From RPQJ01 sp963696545 (GTDB lineage: Bacteria > Pseudomonadota > Gammaproteobacteria > Steroidobacterales > Steroidobacteraceae), in the NCBI GenBank assembly GCA_963696545.1, contig CAVOKQ010000013.1, positions 124,001 through 188,000 of the forward strand: 64,000 bases of DNA, in the 5' to 3' direction. This document shows, piece by piece, positions 8,174-17,236 of the stretch. The translations under genes were made by a program, and so were the position numbers. Position 1 is the stretch's first letter, and each line of letters opens with the position of its first letter. The notes under the pieces are model-generated. The model saw nothing but the letters and a program-made list of their open reading frames with translations. It did no database searches and was not told the DNA's origin.

Positions 8174-10312
8174 GTGACCGGCCAGCCGAAATTCCTGTTC
8201 ATTCCCGTGTCCGGGCCGGGCGGCGCAGGGGAGTATTTCCGCTCGCTGGCCGTCGCACGTGCGCTGGAGCGGCGCTGGCCCGGTTGCGTGATCCAGTTCG
8301 TCGTCAGCCGCGATGCGCCTTACTCGCGTGGCGCGCCGTACCCGGTGCTGCTCGTCGAGCGCTCGCCGACGTACGAGACGCCAGAGGTCAAGGCCATCCT
8401 GCAGCGCGAGCGGCCCGACGTCGTCGTGTTCGACAGCTCGGGTCGCGTGGCGCAGTACCGTGCGGCGCAGGAACTCGGCGCGCGCGTCGTGTTCGTAAGT
8501 TCGCGCGCGACCACTCGTCGCAAGGGCTTCCGGCTGCGGCGCATGCGCTGGATCGACCAGCACTGGATCGCGCAGCCGAGATTCCTCGGCGGCGAGCTGG
8601 GTGCGGCCGAGCGGCTGCGCCTGCGCCTCATGCCGGGCTGCACGGTCGAGTTCCTCGAAGTGCTGCACGAGCCGGTCGATGAGCCCGCCACTCGCGACCT
8701 GCAGCGCCGGCTGGGGATCGAGCCCGGGCGTTACGTGCTCGCCTGCCCGGGCGGCGGCGGCGTATTCAACGGCCGCGTCGACGCCACTCAGGACTTCTAC
8801 GAGGCCAGTCGCCGCATCTCCGGCGAGTCCGGACTGCCCGTAGTCGCGGTGCTGGGCCCGCGCTTTGCGCCGCCGCAGCCGCAATCCGCAGGCGTGCACG
8901 TACTCGACACCCTGCCCAACTCTCAGCTGATGGGACTGTTGCGGGACGCGCGCCTCGGCGTCATCAATGGCGGCAGCCTGTTGCTGCAGGCGATTGCGCA
9001 GCACACGCCGTGCGTGGCAGCGCCGATCGCCGAGGACCAGCCGGCGCGGATCGCGAGTTGCGCGGCACGCGGGTACGTGCGGCCGGCGACACTCGACGCA
9101 TCGGCACTGGCGCGCGAGGCCGTGTCTCTGCTGGCCGACGCAGGGGCGCGCACCGCGATTTCGGATCGACTGAGGACGTTCGATCTTCGCAACGGCGTGG
9201 ACGTCGCGGTGGATGCAATCGCGCGGCTGGTTCCCGGGGCTGCTCGACCGGTCGTGGCGGCGGAACACCGTGCGCCGGGCCGGCTGCGCATCATGCAGGT
9301 AATCCTGTCGAGCGGCTTCGCGGGATCCGAGCGCGCGGCGGCGGAAGCCTGCAACGCGATGTGCGGCGAACACGACGTGGCGCTGGTCGTGCGCAGCGAC
9401 CACCGCAGCGCGGGCGGTGCGAGCATCCGCGACCACCTCGATCCACGCGTCGAGGTCATCGAGGTGCCCCCGGGACTGTGGCGTACGCGCCGCCGTCTCG
9501 CGGACGCCATCCGCGCCTGGCACCCTGACGTGATCCACACGCACCTGCGCCGCGGCACGCGTTTCGTCGCGCAGATCGGCGCCGGTCCGGCGCATTTCTG
9601 CACGCTGCACCTGTCGCTGAACGGTCCGCATTACCTCCAGACCGACGGCCTGTTCTGCATCTCGGAGTGGCAGCTGAAGACCGTCCCTGCGACGTATCGT
9701 GGTCGCGTGTTCCTGCTGCCGAACTCGCTCGTGCCGGAACGACGCCTCGCGCCCGCCGAGGTGCGCAGCCTGAGGGCGCAGTTCGGCGCGGATGACGGGG
9801 ACTTCGTGATCGGCGGCGTCGGGCGCCTCGCCTGGAGCAAGGGCTTCGACCTGCTGATCCGCGCGTTCGAGGCGGCGTCGCTGCCGCACGCGAAGCTCGT
9901 CATCGCCGGCGAAGGACGCGAGCGGGACCGGTTGCAGCGGATTGCGGGCCGCAACGTGACGCTGACCGGCTTTCGCGAGGACGCGAAGCAGCTTTACCAG
10001 GCGTTCGACGTATTCGTCAGCCCGTCGCGAACCGAACCGTTCGGCCGTGTGATCGTCGAGGCGCTCGATGCCGGGACGCCAGTGATCGCGACCGACGCAC
10101 AGGGACCGCGCGACATCGCGCGACGCTTCCCGATCGAGCTCGTCCCGCTGGACGATGTCGCCGCGCTCGCCGACGCACTGCGGCGGGCCGCGGCGCGGCC
10201 CCGCGACCGCGTCTCACTCGACCTGTCGGAATTCGAGGTGCAGCGCATCTCGGCGCGCATGCTCGAGGCATACGCCGAGGTACTGACCGCTGGTGGCGTC
10301 GGCCCGCGCTGA
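8174..10312 (+). CDS. Two-domain glycosyltransferase (MurG-like half fused to GT4-like half)
   Basis: This 712-residue GTG-start protein contains two complete glycosyltransferase-like GT-B modules. Residues 1 to about 360 resemble GT28/MurG-type enzymes: GPGGAGEYFRSLAVARAL at the N-terminus, a GGGGVFNG loop, then NGGSLLLQAIAQHTPCVAAPIAEDQPARI, which looks like the nucleotide-sugar site. Residues from about 370 on restart with IMQVILSSGFAGSERAAAEA, the GT4 opening, then GVGRLAWSKGFDLLIRAFE, LVIAGEGRERDRL and FVSPSRTEPFGRVIVEALDAGTPVIATD, which includes the GT4 E-x7-E region. The reading frame is continuous across the join. No glycan operon surrounds it, and acceptor and donor are unknown. Confidence 0.85.
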   Translation: MTGQPKFLFIPVSGPGGAGEYFRSLAVARALERRWPGCVIQFVVSRDAPYSRGAPYPVLLVERSPTYETPEVKAILQRERPDVVVFDSSGRVAQYRAAQELGARVVFVSSRATTRRKGFRLRRMRWIDQHWIAQPRFLGGELGAAERLRLRLMPGCTVEFLEVLHEPVDEPATRDLQRRLGIEPGRYVLACPGGGGVFNGRVDATQDFYEASRRISGESGLPVVAVLGPRFAPPQPQSAGVHVLDTLPNSQLMGLLRDARLGVINGGSLLLQAIAQHTPCVAAPIAEDQPARIASCAARGYVRPATLDASALAREAVSLLADAGARTAISDRLRTFDLRNGVDVAVDAIARLVPGAARPVVAAEHRAPGRLRIMQVILSSGFAGSERAAAEACNAMCGEHDVALVVRSDHRSAGGASIRDHLDPRVEVIEVPPGLWRTRRRLADAIRAWHPDVIHTHLRRGTRFVAQIGAGPAHFCTLHLSLNGPHYLQTDGLFCISEWQLKTVPATYRGRVFLLPNSLVPERRLAPAEVRSLRAQFGADDGDFVIGGVGRLAWSKGFDLLIRAFEAASLPHAKLVIAGEGRERDRLQRIAGRNVTLTGFREDAKQLYQAFDVFVSPSRTEPFGRVIVEALDAGTPVIATDAQGPRDIARRFPIELVPLDDVAALADALRRAAARPRDRVSLDLSEFEVQRISARMLEAYAEVLTAGGVGPR

Positions 10313-10343
10313 AAGGCAAGTTCGAGCCGTTCGCGCTGAGGCG

Positions 10344-11611
10344 TCAGATCCGCGCGAAAACGCGCTCCGCCGCTGCGATCGTCGCGTCGATGTCGGCGTC
10401 CGTGTGCGCGGCCGAGACGAACCCGGCCTCGAACGCTGACGGCGCGAGATACACGCCTTCGTCGAGCATGCCGTGGAAGAAGCGCTTGAAGCGTTCCACG
10501 TCGCACGCCGTGGCTTCGGCGTAAGAGTTCACGTGTGCCGCCGACGTGAAGAAAAGCCCGAACATTCCGCAGACGTGATTGGTCGCGACCGGGACGCCGG
10601 CACGCTGCGCCGCTGCGCGCAGGCCGTGCACCAGGCGATCGGTCGTCACGGCGAGCTTCGCGTGGAATCCCGGAGCATCGATGCCTTCGAGCGTCGCGAG
10701 GCCCGCGGCCATCGCCACGGGATTGCCCGACAGCGTGCCTGCCTGGTACACGGGGCCAAGCGGCGCGATGTACTCCATGATTTCGCGACGGCCGCCGAAG
10801 GCGCCCACCGGCATGCCGCCACCGACGATCTTGCCGAGCGTCGTCAGGTCCGGGCGGATTCCGTAGAGTTGCTGCGCGCCGCCCTTCGCCACGCGAAAGC
10901 CGGTCATCACCTCGTCGAAGATCAGCACCGCGCCGTGCTGCGTGCACTGCTCGCGCAGCGTTCGAGGAAGCCCGGCACCGGCGGGATGCAGTTCATGTTG
11001 CCGGCGACCGGCTCGACGATCACGCAGGCCACGTCCTTGCCGATCTCGGCGAACGCGGCGCGCACCTGGTCCGCGTCGTTGTACGAAAGCGTGACGGTGT
11101 GTGCGGCGAGTTCCGGCGGCACGCCCGGCGACGTCGGCACGCCGAGCGTCAGCGCGCCCGAGCCGGCTTTCACCAGCAGCGAGTCCGAGTGGCCGTGGTA
11201 GCAGCCCTCGAACTTGATGATCTTGTTGCGCCCGGTGAACCCGCGCGCGAGGCGGATCGCGCTCATCGTGGCTTCGGTGCCGGAGCTGACCATCCGCACG
11301 AGCTCGATCGACGGCACCATCTCGATGATCTTGCGTGCGACGACCGTCTCGATCGCGGTCGGTGCGCCGAACGACAGTCCGTCCTCGGCCGTCCGCTGCA
11401 CCGCACGGATCACCTTCGGGTCGGCATGACCAAGAATCATCGGGCCCCATGAGCCCACGTAGTCGATGAACTCCCGTCCGTCGGCGGACCAGACGTGCGA
11501 CCCCTTCGCGCGCGCGAAGAAGATCGGTTCGCCGCCGACGCCGCGGAACGCGCGCACGGGCGAGTTCACGCCACCGGGGATGACCTTGCAGGCTTCGGTG
11601 AAAAGGCTCAC
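10344..11611 (-). pseudogene. hemL: Glutamate-1-semialdehyde 2,1-aminomutase, disrupted by one frameshift
   Basis: The enzyme makes 5-aminolevulinate for tetrapyrroles and uses PLP. The N-terminal part (LFTEACKVIPGGVNSPVRAFRGVGG to IPPVPGFLE) and the C-terminal part (LREQCTQHGAVLIFDEVMTGFRV with the PLP lysine in TLGKIVGGGMPVGAFGG) lie in different frames. They meet at about 10957-10960, where one base, probably a C, is missing. Adding it back gives 422 residues, matching E. coli HemL (426). The GTG at 11611 is chosen because GGAG lies seven bases upstream. An essential gene broken by one base, with both halves otherwise intact, suggests a sequence error rather than decay, unless another copy exists. 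Confidence 0.9.
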
Positions 11612-11675
11612 GGACGGACTCCAGCACGAATGAGCGGCTGCGTAGTCTAGCAAGCGCCGCCGCCATGTCCGCTGG

Positions 11676-12554
11676 CTATTGCTGCACGACCTTGAAGCCG
11701 CGCTGCTCGAGCAGGTCCACGACGCTGCCTTTTCCGACGAGGTGCAGTGCGCCGACCACGACGAGGTAGTCGTCGCGATCGTCCAGCAGGTCCGTTAGCC
11801 GGGCCACCCATGCTCGGTTGCGATCGATGGTCAGCGTCCGGTACAGGTCGGGGAACTCGTCGAACTCCTCGGAAAGGAGGCGGGCGAGCTTGGCGGTGTC
11901 ACCATTGCGCCATGCGCCGACCAGCTGGCCTACGTCTTCATCGAGTTGCGCCGACTCATCGAGTGACATCAGCAGGAACCGCTTCTGCAACGGCAGCGGC
12001 ATGCCGGCGAGCATCGCGAACTGCTGGGCGGCAGTCTCGAGTCCCTGTATCGGCTTGTGGTCCCCGGCCGCGCGGGCCGCAAGCACCTGCTCGATGCCGA
12101 ACTCGGGCGTGTAACCGTGCTTTGCGAGCTCGAGTTGCAGCAGGCTCGTCGCCACGAACCAGGGCGCGAAGCCGTCCAGCATCGCGAGATCGAGCCCGGA
12201 CTGCTTCGCGCTCGCGGCGACGGCGGCGTAGTCCGGCCCGAGGATGCCGCGCAGCGACTGCCCCTCGGGCAGCAGCGCCATTCGCTGCATTTCCTCCAGC
12301 ATCGCCATCGGGTCGCCCTCGAGCGGGTCGTCGAGGTCCACTTCCATCACGAGCTGCTCGGCATCCTCGTAAGCCCGCTGTGCGACCTCGGGCAGCCCGG
12401 CGTCGTCGGGGCGCAGCACGTGGATCGATCCGAGCAGGTAGACGGTGTTGTGCTCGCCCTGCACGGCCCAGAGGATGTGCTTGTCGCGCGCGTGGCTCGC
12501 GCCGGAGCCGAGCGCTAGCCCAAGACCGAGCAGCAGGGCGGCGAGCCGGCGCAT
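11676..12554 (-). CDS. TraB/GumN family protein, exported
   Basis: This 292-residue protein (ATG at 12554) starts with the signal peptide MRRLAALLLGLGLALGSGASHARD. The family's two GxxH-type motifs are present: TVYLLGSIHVL near the N-terminus and YLVVVGALHLVGKGSVVDLL near the C-terminus, with conserved acidic residues in between (VMEVDLDDPLEGD). TraB/GumN proteins share a fold with Tiki metalloproteases, but bacterial members mostly lack a defined role. The chosen start overlaps the cpdA stop as TGATG, which favours translational coupling; another ATG lies 24 bases upstream. Confidence 0.88.
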   Translation of the reverse strand: MRRLAALLLGLGLALGSGASHARDKHILWAVQGEHNTVYLLGSIHVLRPDDAGLPEVAQRAYEDAEQLVMEVDLDDPLEGDPMAMLEEMQRMALLPEGQSLRGILGPDYAAVAASAKQSGLDLAMLDGFAPWFVATSLLQLELAKHGYTPEFGIEQVLAARAAGDHKPIQGLETAAQQFAMLAGMPLPLQKRFLLMSLDESAQLDEDVGQLVGAWRNGDTAKLARLLSEEFDEFPDLYRTLTIDRNRAWVARLTDLLDDRDDYLVVVGALHLVGKGSVVDLLEQRGFKVVQQ

Positions 12555-13315
12555 CACCGCGCGTATCCCTCGAGCCACACGACCTCGGTAGCGAGGCTGC
12601 CGTCGTCGTGCAGGTCGATGACCCGGTAGCCGGGCGGCCGGTCGTCGATCACGAACCCGGGATCACGTGGCTTGAACTGCATGCAGGTCGCAGGCGTGCA
12701 CATGAGCCGGGCGCGGCCGCGGAACAGGTCGAGCGACTGGTGGGCGTGTCCCCAGGCGATGCCGCGCACGTTGTCGTGGCCGTCGATCGTCGCAAGGAAC
12801 TCGTGCGCGTCCTTCAGCCCGAGAGCGTCGAGGCCTGCGGCTTCCATCGTGACCGGCGGGTGGTGCAGGCACACGAGTACGTGAGCGTCGCGGTGGCGCG
12901 TGAGCTCGTCGTCGAGCTGGCGCAGCGCTGCGGGTCCGAGCCTGCCTTCGCCTTTGCCCGACAGCTCGAACGACGTATCCAGCAGCACGATGGCCCAGTT
13001 ACCGATCACGCGCGTGCCGCCGACCTGGAACGGCGCGTGGGCGAGGCGGCGGCGCAGCTCGGCGGGCTCGTCGTGGTTGCCGGGGATCAGCAGCACCGGC
13101 GCCCCGAGGTCCGGGAACAGCAGGTCGAATACGCCGTAGGCTGCCGGCTCGTCCTGCACCAGGTCGCCGGTGACGGCGATCAGGTCGGCAGGCAGGTGCC
13201 GGCGACGCGCATGGTCGAGGCACGCCTGCAGGCTCGGAAGCGTGCGCGTGCCACGCAGGGTGCCCTGCGGGTCAACAAACAGGTGGGTGTCGGTAAACTG
13301 CAGCAGCCGGTGCAT
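12554..13315 (-). CDS. cpdA: 3',5'-cyclic-AMP phosphodiesterase (class III metallophosphoesterase)
   Basis: This cytoplasmic enzyme hydrolyses cAMP to 5'-AMP. The 253 residues show the full metallophosphoesterase series in order: DTH near residue 9, GDLVQDE, GNHDEP, then HHPPV and GHAHQSLD, which bind the two metals. Substrate assignment to cAMP follows CpdA of E. coli and is inferred from length and overall likeness. The TraB/GumN gene follows in a TGATG overlap. It is divergent from the O-methyltransferase gene at 13383, leaving 67 bp for both promoters. Confidence 0.87.
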   Translation of the reverse strand: MHRLLQFTDTHLFVDPQGTLRGTRTLPSLQACLDHARRRHLPADLIAVTGDLVQDEPAAYGVFDLLFPDLGAPVLLIPGNHDEPAELRRRLAHAPFQVGGTRVIGNWAIVLLDTSFELSGKGEGRLGPAALRQLDDELTRHRDAHVLVCLHHPPVTMEAAGLDALGLKDAHEFLATIDGHDNVRGIAWGHAHQSLDLFRGRARLMCTPATCMQFKPRDPGFVIDDRPPGYRVIDLHDDGSLATEVVWLEGYAR

Positions 13316-13382
13316 GGGGTTCGGTTTGATTTTCTGCCAGTATCGCGGACGATACGACTAAACACTGAACACGGCACCTCCG

Positions 13383-14045
13383 ATGTCCAATCGTTCGATA
13401 TCGCTCACGGATTCCCTGTACCAGTACTTGCTCGACGTCTCGCTTCGCGAGTCCGGCCTGTTGCTGCGGCTGCGCGAGGAAACGGCCGCCGATCCGCAGG
13501 CGAGGATGCAGATCTCGCCGGAGCAGGGACAGTTCATGGCGCTGCTGGCGAAGCTCGCCGGTGCGCGCCGCTGCGTCGAGGTCGGGGTGTTCACGGGCTA
13601 CTCGTCGCTGTGTGTCGCGACGGGGTTGCCTGACGACGGTCGCATCGTCGCGTGCGACGTGAGTGAGCACTGGACGTCGATCGCGCGTCGCTACTGGGCC
13701 GAGGCGGGCGTGGCGCACAAGATCGACCTGCGGCTCGCGCCGGCGCTCGAGACGCTGGATTCGCTGGTGGCCGCGGGCGAAGCGGCGTCCTACGACTTCG
13801 CGTTCATCGACGCCGACAAGACCAATTACGTCGGGTACTACGAGCGGGCGCTGGTGCTGTTGCGCCCGGGCGGGCTCGTCGTCGCGGACAACACCCTCTG
13901 GAGTGGGCGGGTGGCCGATCCGGAAGTCGCGGACGAGGACACAGTCGCGTTGCGGCACTTCAACGAGCACCTGCATCGCGATTCGCGCGTCGACCTGAGC
14001 GTGCTCCCGGTCGGCGACGGCCTGACGCTCGCCCGGAAAAAATAG
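13383..14045 (+). CDS. SAM-dependent O-methyltransferase (caffeoyl-CoA OMT-like family)
   Basis: This 220-residue enzyme has the class I methyltransferase SAM site: VEVGVFTGYSSLCVATGLP (motif I region, near residues 62-80), then VACDVSEHW, and the metal/acceptor region FAFIDADKTNYVGYYERAL followed by LLRPGGLVVADNTLWSG. These match catechol/caffeoyl-CoA-type O-methyltransferases that need a divalent metal; the bacterial substrate is unknown. Its SAM would be supplied, and the SAH product removed, by the neighbouring metK and ahcY genes, though both are on the other strand. The TAG stop is provided by the palindromic element at 14045. Confidence 0.9.
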   Translation: MSNRSISLTDSLYQYLLDVSLRESGLLLRLREETAADPQARMQISPEQGQFMALLAKLAGARRCVEVGVFTGYSSLCVATGLPDDGRIVACDVSEHWTSIARRYWAEAGVAHKIDLRLAPALETLDSLVAAGEAASYDFAFIDADKTNYVGYYERALVLLRPGGLVVADNTLWSGRVADPEVADEDTVALRHFNEHLHRDSRVDLSVLPVGDGLTLARKK

Positions 14046-14057
14046 GTGCCAGGCACC
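14045..14057. repeat. Solitary GGTGCCAGGCACC palindrome
   Basis: A single copy of the core lies directly after AAAATA at the end of the O-methyltransferase gene and is followed by GAATTAAAA. It supplies that gene's TAG stop (14043-14045), as the paired copies do for adk, rnd and the VWA gene. Confidence 0.85.
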
Positions 14058-14063
14058 GAATTA

Positions 14064-14094
14064 AAACGGCCGCCCGAGGGCGGCCGTTTCTTTT
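14064..14094. terminator. Bidirectional intrinsic terminator
   Basis: The arms AAACGGCCGCC and GGCGGCCGTTT flank the loop CGAG and are followed by CTTTTC on the + strand and preceded by TTAA on the left. It lies between the convergent O-methyltransferase and ahcY genes and can end transcription from both sides. Confidence 0.85.
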
Positions 14095-14117
14095 CGCGTA
14101 TCGCAAATCGCCGGCGA

Positions 14118-15536
14118 CTAGTACCGGTAGTGCTCCGGCTTGTAAGGGCCCTGCGCCGCGACGCCGATGTAAGCCGACTGCTCGGCCGTCAACTCGGTCA
14201 GGTGCACGCCGATGCGCTCCAGGTGCAGCTTCGCCACCTTCTCATCGAGGTGCTTCGGCAGCACGTAGACCTGGTTCTGGTACTTCGCGCCGTCGCGGAA
14301 GAGCTCGATCTGCGCCAGCACCTGGTTCGTGAACGAGTTCGACATCACGAACGACGGGTGGCCCGTGCCGCAGCCGAGGTTCACGAGCCGGCCCTCGGCC
14401 AGCACGATCAGGCGCCGGCCGTCCGGGAACACCACGTGGTCGACCTGCGGCTTGATGTTCTCCCAGCGGTACTTCTTCAGCGAAGCGATGTCGATCTCGC
14501 TGTCGAAGTGGCCGATGTTGCACACGATCGCCTGGTGCCTCATCCGGATCATGTGGTCGTGCGTGATCACGTTCAGGTTGCCGGTCGCGGTGACGAAGAT
14601 GTCGGCCTTGTCGCAGGCCTCGTCCATCGTGACGACCTTGAAGCCTTCCATCGCGGCCTGCAGCGCGCAGATCGGGTCGATCTCCGTGACCCACACCTGT
14701 GCCGACAGCGCGCGCAGCGACTCGGCCGAGCCCTTGCCCACGTCGCCGTAGCCGCAGACCACCGCGACCTTGCCGGCGACCATCACGTCGGTGGCGCGCT
14801 TGATCGCGTCCACCAGCGACTCGCGGCAGCCGTACAGGTTGTCGAACTTCGACTTCGTGACCGAGTCGTTGACGTTGATCGCCGGGAACGGCAGCACGCC
14901 CTTCTTCGCGAACTCATAGAGCCGCTTGACGCCGGTCGTGGTCTCCTCGGTGACGCCCTTGATCTCGGCGAGGCGCTTCGAGTACCAGCCCGGCTGGGTC
15001 TCGAGACGCTTGCGGATCGACGCGTACAGCGACGTCTCTTCCTCGTTGGTCGGCTTCGACACGACCGACGCGTCCTTCTCGGCCCGCGAGCCGAGCATCA
15101 GCAGCAGCGTGGCGTCGCCGCCGTCGTCGAGGATCATGTTCGCGTGCTGGCCGTTCGGCCACTCAAAGATCCGGTGCGTGAACTCCCAGTACTCGTCGAG
15201 CGACTCGCCCTTGTACGCGAACACCGGCGTGCCGCCCGCGGCGATCGCGGCGGCCGCGTGGTCCTGCGTCGAGTAGATGTTGCACGAGGCCCAGCGCACG
15301 TCGGCACCGAGCGCCTTCAGCGTGTCGATCAGCATCGCGGTCTGGATCGTCATGTGCAGCGAGCCCGCGATGCGCGCCCCGGCGAGCGGCTTCACGGTCT
15401 CGAATTCCTTGCGGATCGCCATCAGGCCGGGCATCTCGGTCTCGGCGATCGCCATTTCCTTGCGGCCCCAGTCGGCGAGCGACAGGTCGGCCACCACGAA
15501 GTCCTGGTTCTTTGCAGTCGATACGACAGCGTTCAT
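14118..15536 (-). CDS. ahcY: S-adenosylhomocysteinase
   Basis: This NAD-dependent cytoplasmic enzyme splits SAH to homocysteine and adenosine, relieving product inhibition of methyltransferases. The 472 residues match the long bacterial form. Visible motifs are GSLHMTIQTAMLIDTL near the N-terminus, the catalytic NVNDSVTKSKFDN, the NAD loop VCGYGDVGKGSA, and the C-terminal GPYKPEHYRY ending. The leader GAGAGGACC precedes the ATG. A SAH riboswitch lies about 70 bases upstream, so expression should rise when SAH accumulates. metK is the next gene upstream in the same direction. Confidence 0.98.
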   Translation of the reverse strand: MNAVVSTAKNQDFVVADLSLADWGRKEMAIAETEMPGLMAIRKEFETVKPLAGARIAGSLHMTIQTAMLIDTLKALGADVRWASCNIYSTQDHAAAAIAAGGTPVFAYKGESLDEYWEFTHRIFEWPNGQHANMILDDGGDATLLLMLGSRAEKDASVVSKPTNEEETSLYASIRKRLETQPGWYSKRLAEIKGVTEETTTGVKRLYEFAKKGVLPFPAINVNDSVTKSKFDNLYGCRESLVDAIKRATDVMVAGKVAVVCGYGDVGKGSAESLRALSAQVWVTEIDPICALQAAMEGFKVVTMDEACDKADIFVTATGNLNVITHDHMIRMRHQAIVCNIGHFDSEIDIASLKKYRWENIKPQVDHVVFPDGRRLIVLAEGRLVNLGCGTGHPSFVMSNSFTNQVLAQIELFRDGAKYQNQVYVLPKHLDEKVAKLHLERIGVHLTELTAEQSAYIGVAAQGPYKPEHYRY

Positions 15537-15607
15537 CTTCGGTCCTCTCGTTGACCGTGGTGGTTCGGGTGGGGAATCGGGTTGGATTCGCTCGCCCGAC
15601 CTGCACG

Positions 15608-15690
15608 GAGGTCAGCGAGCGCGGTTGGGTGGTTTCCCAAGCGCCTGAGCCTGGCGGGCAGACGGCCCGTTGCAGCGCTCCTCAGGCGAG
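15608..15690 (-). promoter_or_regulatory. SAH (S-adenosylhomocysteine) riboswitch
   Basis: Read on the minus strand, the leader shows P1 arms CGCCTGAG (15688-15681) and CTCAGGCG (15649-15642), the conserved core GAGCGCTGCAAC, the segment CGCCAGGCTC, a small hairpin CTTGGG/CCCAA, and a 3' ACCGCGCTCGCT that can pair with AGCGC to form the family's pseudoknot. This matches the SAH riboswitch consensus found upstream of ahcY. SAH binding is known to turn such genes on. Confidence 0.93.
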
Positions 15691-15824
15691 GGCGCGATTT
15701 TGCCCCGGCGGGGCGGGCAGGGCAAGGGGAAGGTTGGCGGTGGGCAGCGAATCGTGGATGGGCAAGGCCGGCTGCGCCAGCCGTCCTGCCATCCACTGTC
15801 CGCTAACCGCTAATTCGCCTGGTC

Positions 15825-17051
15825 TCAGACTCCGGCGTCCTTCCTGAGCGCCTCCGCCTTGTCGGTCTTCTCCCAGGTGAAGGCCGTGAACGCCTCGCTC
15901 TTCTCGACTTTCTTGCCGCCGATGAACTCCTTCCACTTGTAGGTCGTGTGGACGGGTTCGCGGCCGAAGTGACCATAAGCCGCCGTCATGCGATACATCG
16001 GGTGCACCAGGTCGAGCATCTTCACGATGCCGTACGGGCGCAGGTCGAAATGCGCGCGCACCAGCTTCTCGAGCCGCTCCTGGCTCACCTTGCCGGTGCC
16101 GAACGTGTCGACGGTGATCGAGGTCGGCTGCGCGACGCCGATCGCATACGACACCTGGATCTCGCAGCGGTCGGCGAGGCCTGCAGCGACGATGTTCTTC
16201 GCGACATAACGCGCGGCATACGCGGCCGAGCGATCGACCTTCGACGGATCCTTGCCGGAGAATGCGCCGCCGCCGTGGCGGGCCATGCCGCCGTAGCTGT
16301 CGACGATGATCTTGCGGCCGGTGAGGCCGCAATCGCCGACCGGTCCGCCGATCTCGAACTTGCCGGTCGGGTTGATGTGGAACTTCGTGTCCTTGCTGAG
16401 CCACTCTTTCGGCAGCACGTGCTTGATCACGAGTTCCATCACGGCCTCGCGCAGGTCGGACTGCTTGACGTCCGGATCGTGCTGCGTCGAGAGCACGACG
16501 GCGTCGAGGCCCACGACCTTGCCGTCGACGTAACGGCACGTCACCTGCGACTTCGCGTCCGGGCGCAGCCACGGCAGCAGGTTGCTCTTGCGCACCTCGG
16601 CCTGGCGCTCGACCAGGCGGTGCGCGTAGCAGATCGGCGCCGGCATCAGCGTGTCGGTCTCGTTCGACGCGTAGCCGAACATCAGGCCCTGGTCGCCGGC
16701 GCCTTGTTCCTCGGGGTTGCCGCGGTCCACGCCCATCGCGATGTCGGGCGACTGCTTGCCGATGATGTTCAGAACGCCGCAGGTGCGGCCATCGAAGCCG
16801 ACGTGCGACGACGTGTAGCCGATGTCGCAGATCACGCCGCGCACCAGCTCCTCGAGGTCGACCCAGGCCTCGGTCGTGACTTCGCCGGCGACGATCGCCA
16901 CGCCGGTCTTGACCAGCGTCTCGCAGGCGACCCGGGCGCGCTTGTCCTGGGCGAGCATCGCATCGAGCACGGCATCGGAGATCTGGTCGGCGACCTTGTC
17001 CGGGTGACCTTCGGAAACCGACTCGGACGTGAACAGGTAACTGTTTGACAT
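15825..17051 (-). CDS. metK: S-adenosylmethionine synthase
   Basis: This enzyme makes SAM from methionine and ATP. The ATG at 17051 begins MSNSYLFTSESVSEGHPDKVADQISDAVLDA, the classic start; the frame is open upstream but without similarity. The 408 residues are slightly longer than E. coli MetK (384). GAGDQGLMFGYA and GGGAFSGKDPSKVDRS, the ATP-binding signatures, are both present. The 288 bp between it and ahcY carry the SAH riboswitch. The 185 bp upstream, shared with the divergent tkt, contain no SAM riboswitch that I recognise. Confidence 0.97.
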   Translation of the reverse strand: MSNSYLFTSESVSEGHPDKVADQISDAVLDAMLAQDKRARVACETLVKTGVAIVAGEVTTEAWVDLEELVRGVICDIGYTSSHVGFDGRTCGVLNIIGKQSPDIAMGVDRGNPEEQGAGDQGLMFGYASNETDTLMPAPICYAHRLVERQAEVRKSNLLPWLRPDAKSQVTCRYVDGKVVGLDAVVLSTQHDPDVKQSDLREAVMELVIKHVLPKEWLSKDTKFHINPTGKFEIGGPVGDCGLTGRKIIVDSYGGMARHGGGAFSGKDPSKVDRSAAYAARYVAKNIVAAGLADRCEIQVSYAIGVAQPTSITVDTFGTGKVSQERLEKLVRAHFDLRPYGIVKMLDLVHPMYRMTAAYGHFGREPVHTTYKWKEFIGGKKVEKSEAFTAFTWEKTDKAEALRKDAGV

Positions 17052-17236
17052 TAATACGATTCCAGACGCGCTGACGGGTCCGGGAGTATCCGTGTTTCGC
17101 GGTCTGGTTTCCACCGCCGGCCGGCAATTTTGACCCTTTCGGATAGTACGGGCGGCTGGAAAGTCAGTGCATGTGCGACTTTGCAAACACCGCCGGACGC
17201 GGGAGAAAATAGTCGACTTACCAAAGGGGTCCCCCG

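Noticed and set aside
11654..11675. An ATG further upstream as the hemL start
   Set aside because: It adds residues with no match to the family, while the GTG at 11611 has a good ribosome site and gives the usual N-terminus.
17052..17236. A SAM riboswitch before metK
   Set aside because: Some GC-rich hairpins are present on the minus strand, but no conserved core of a known SAM riboswitch class was found.
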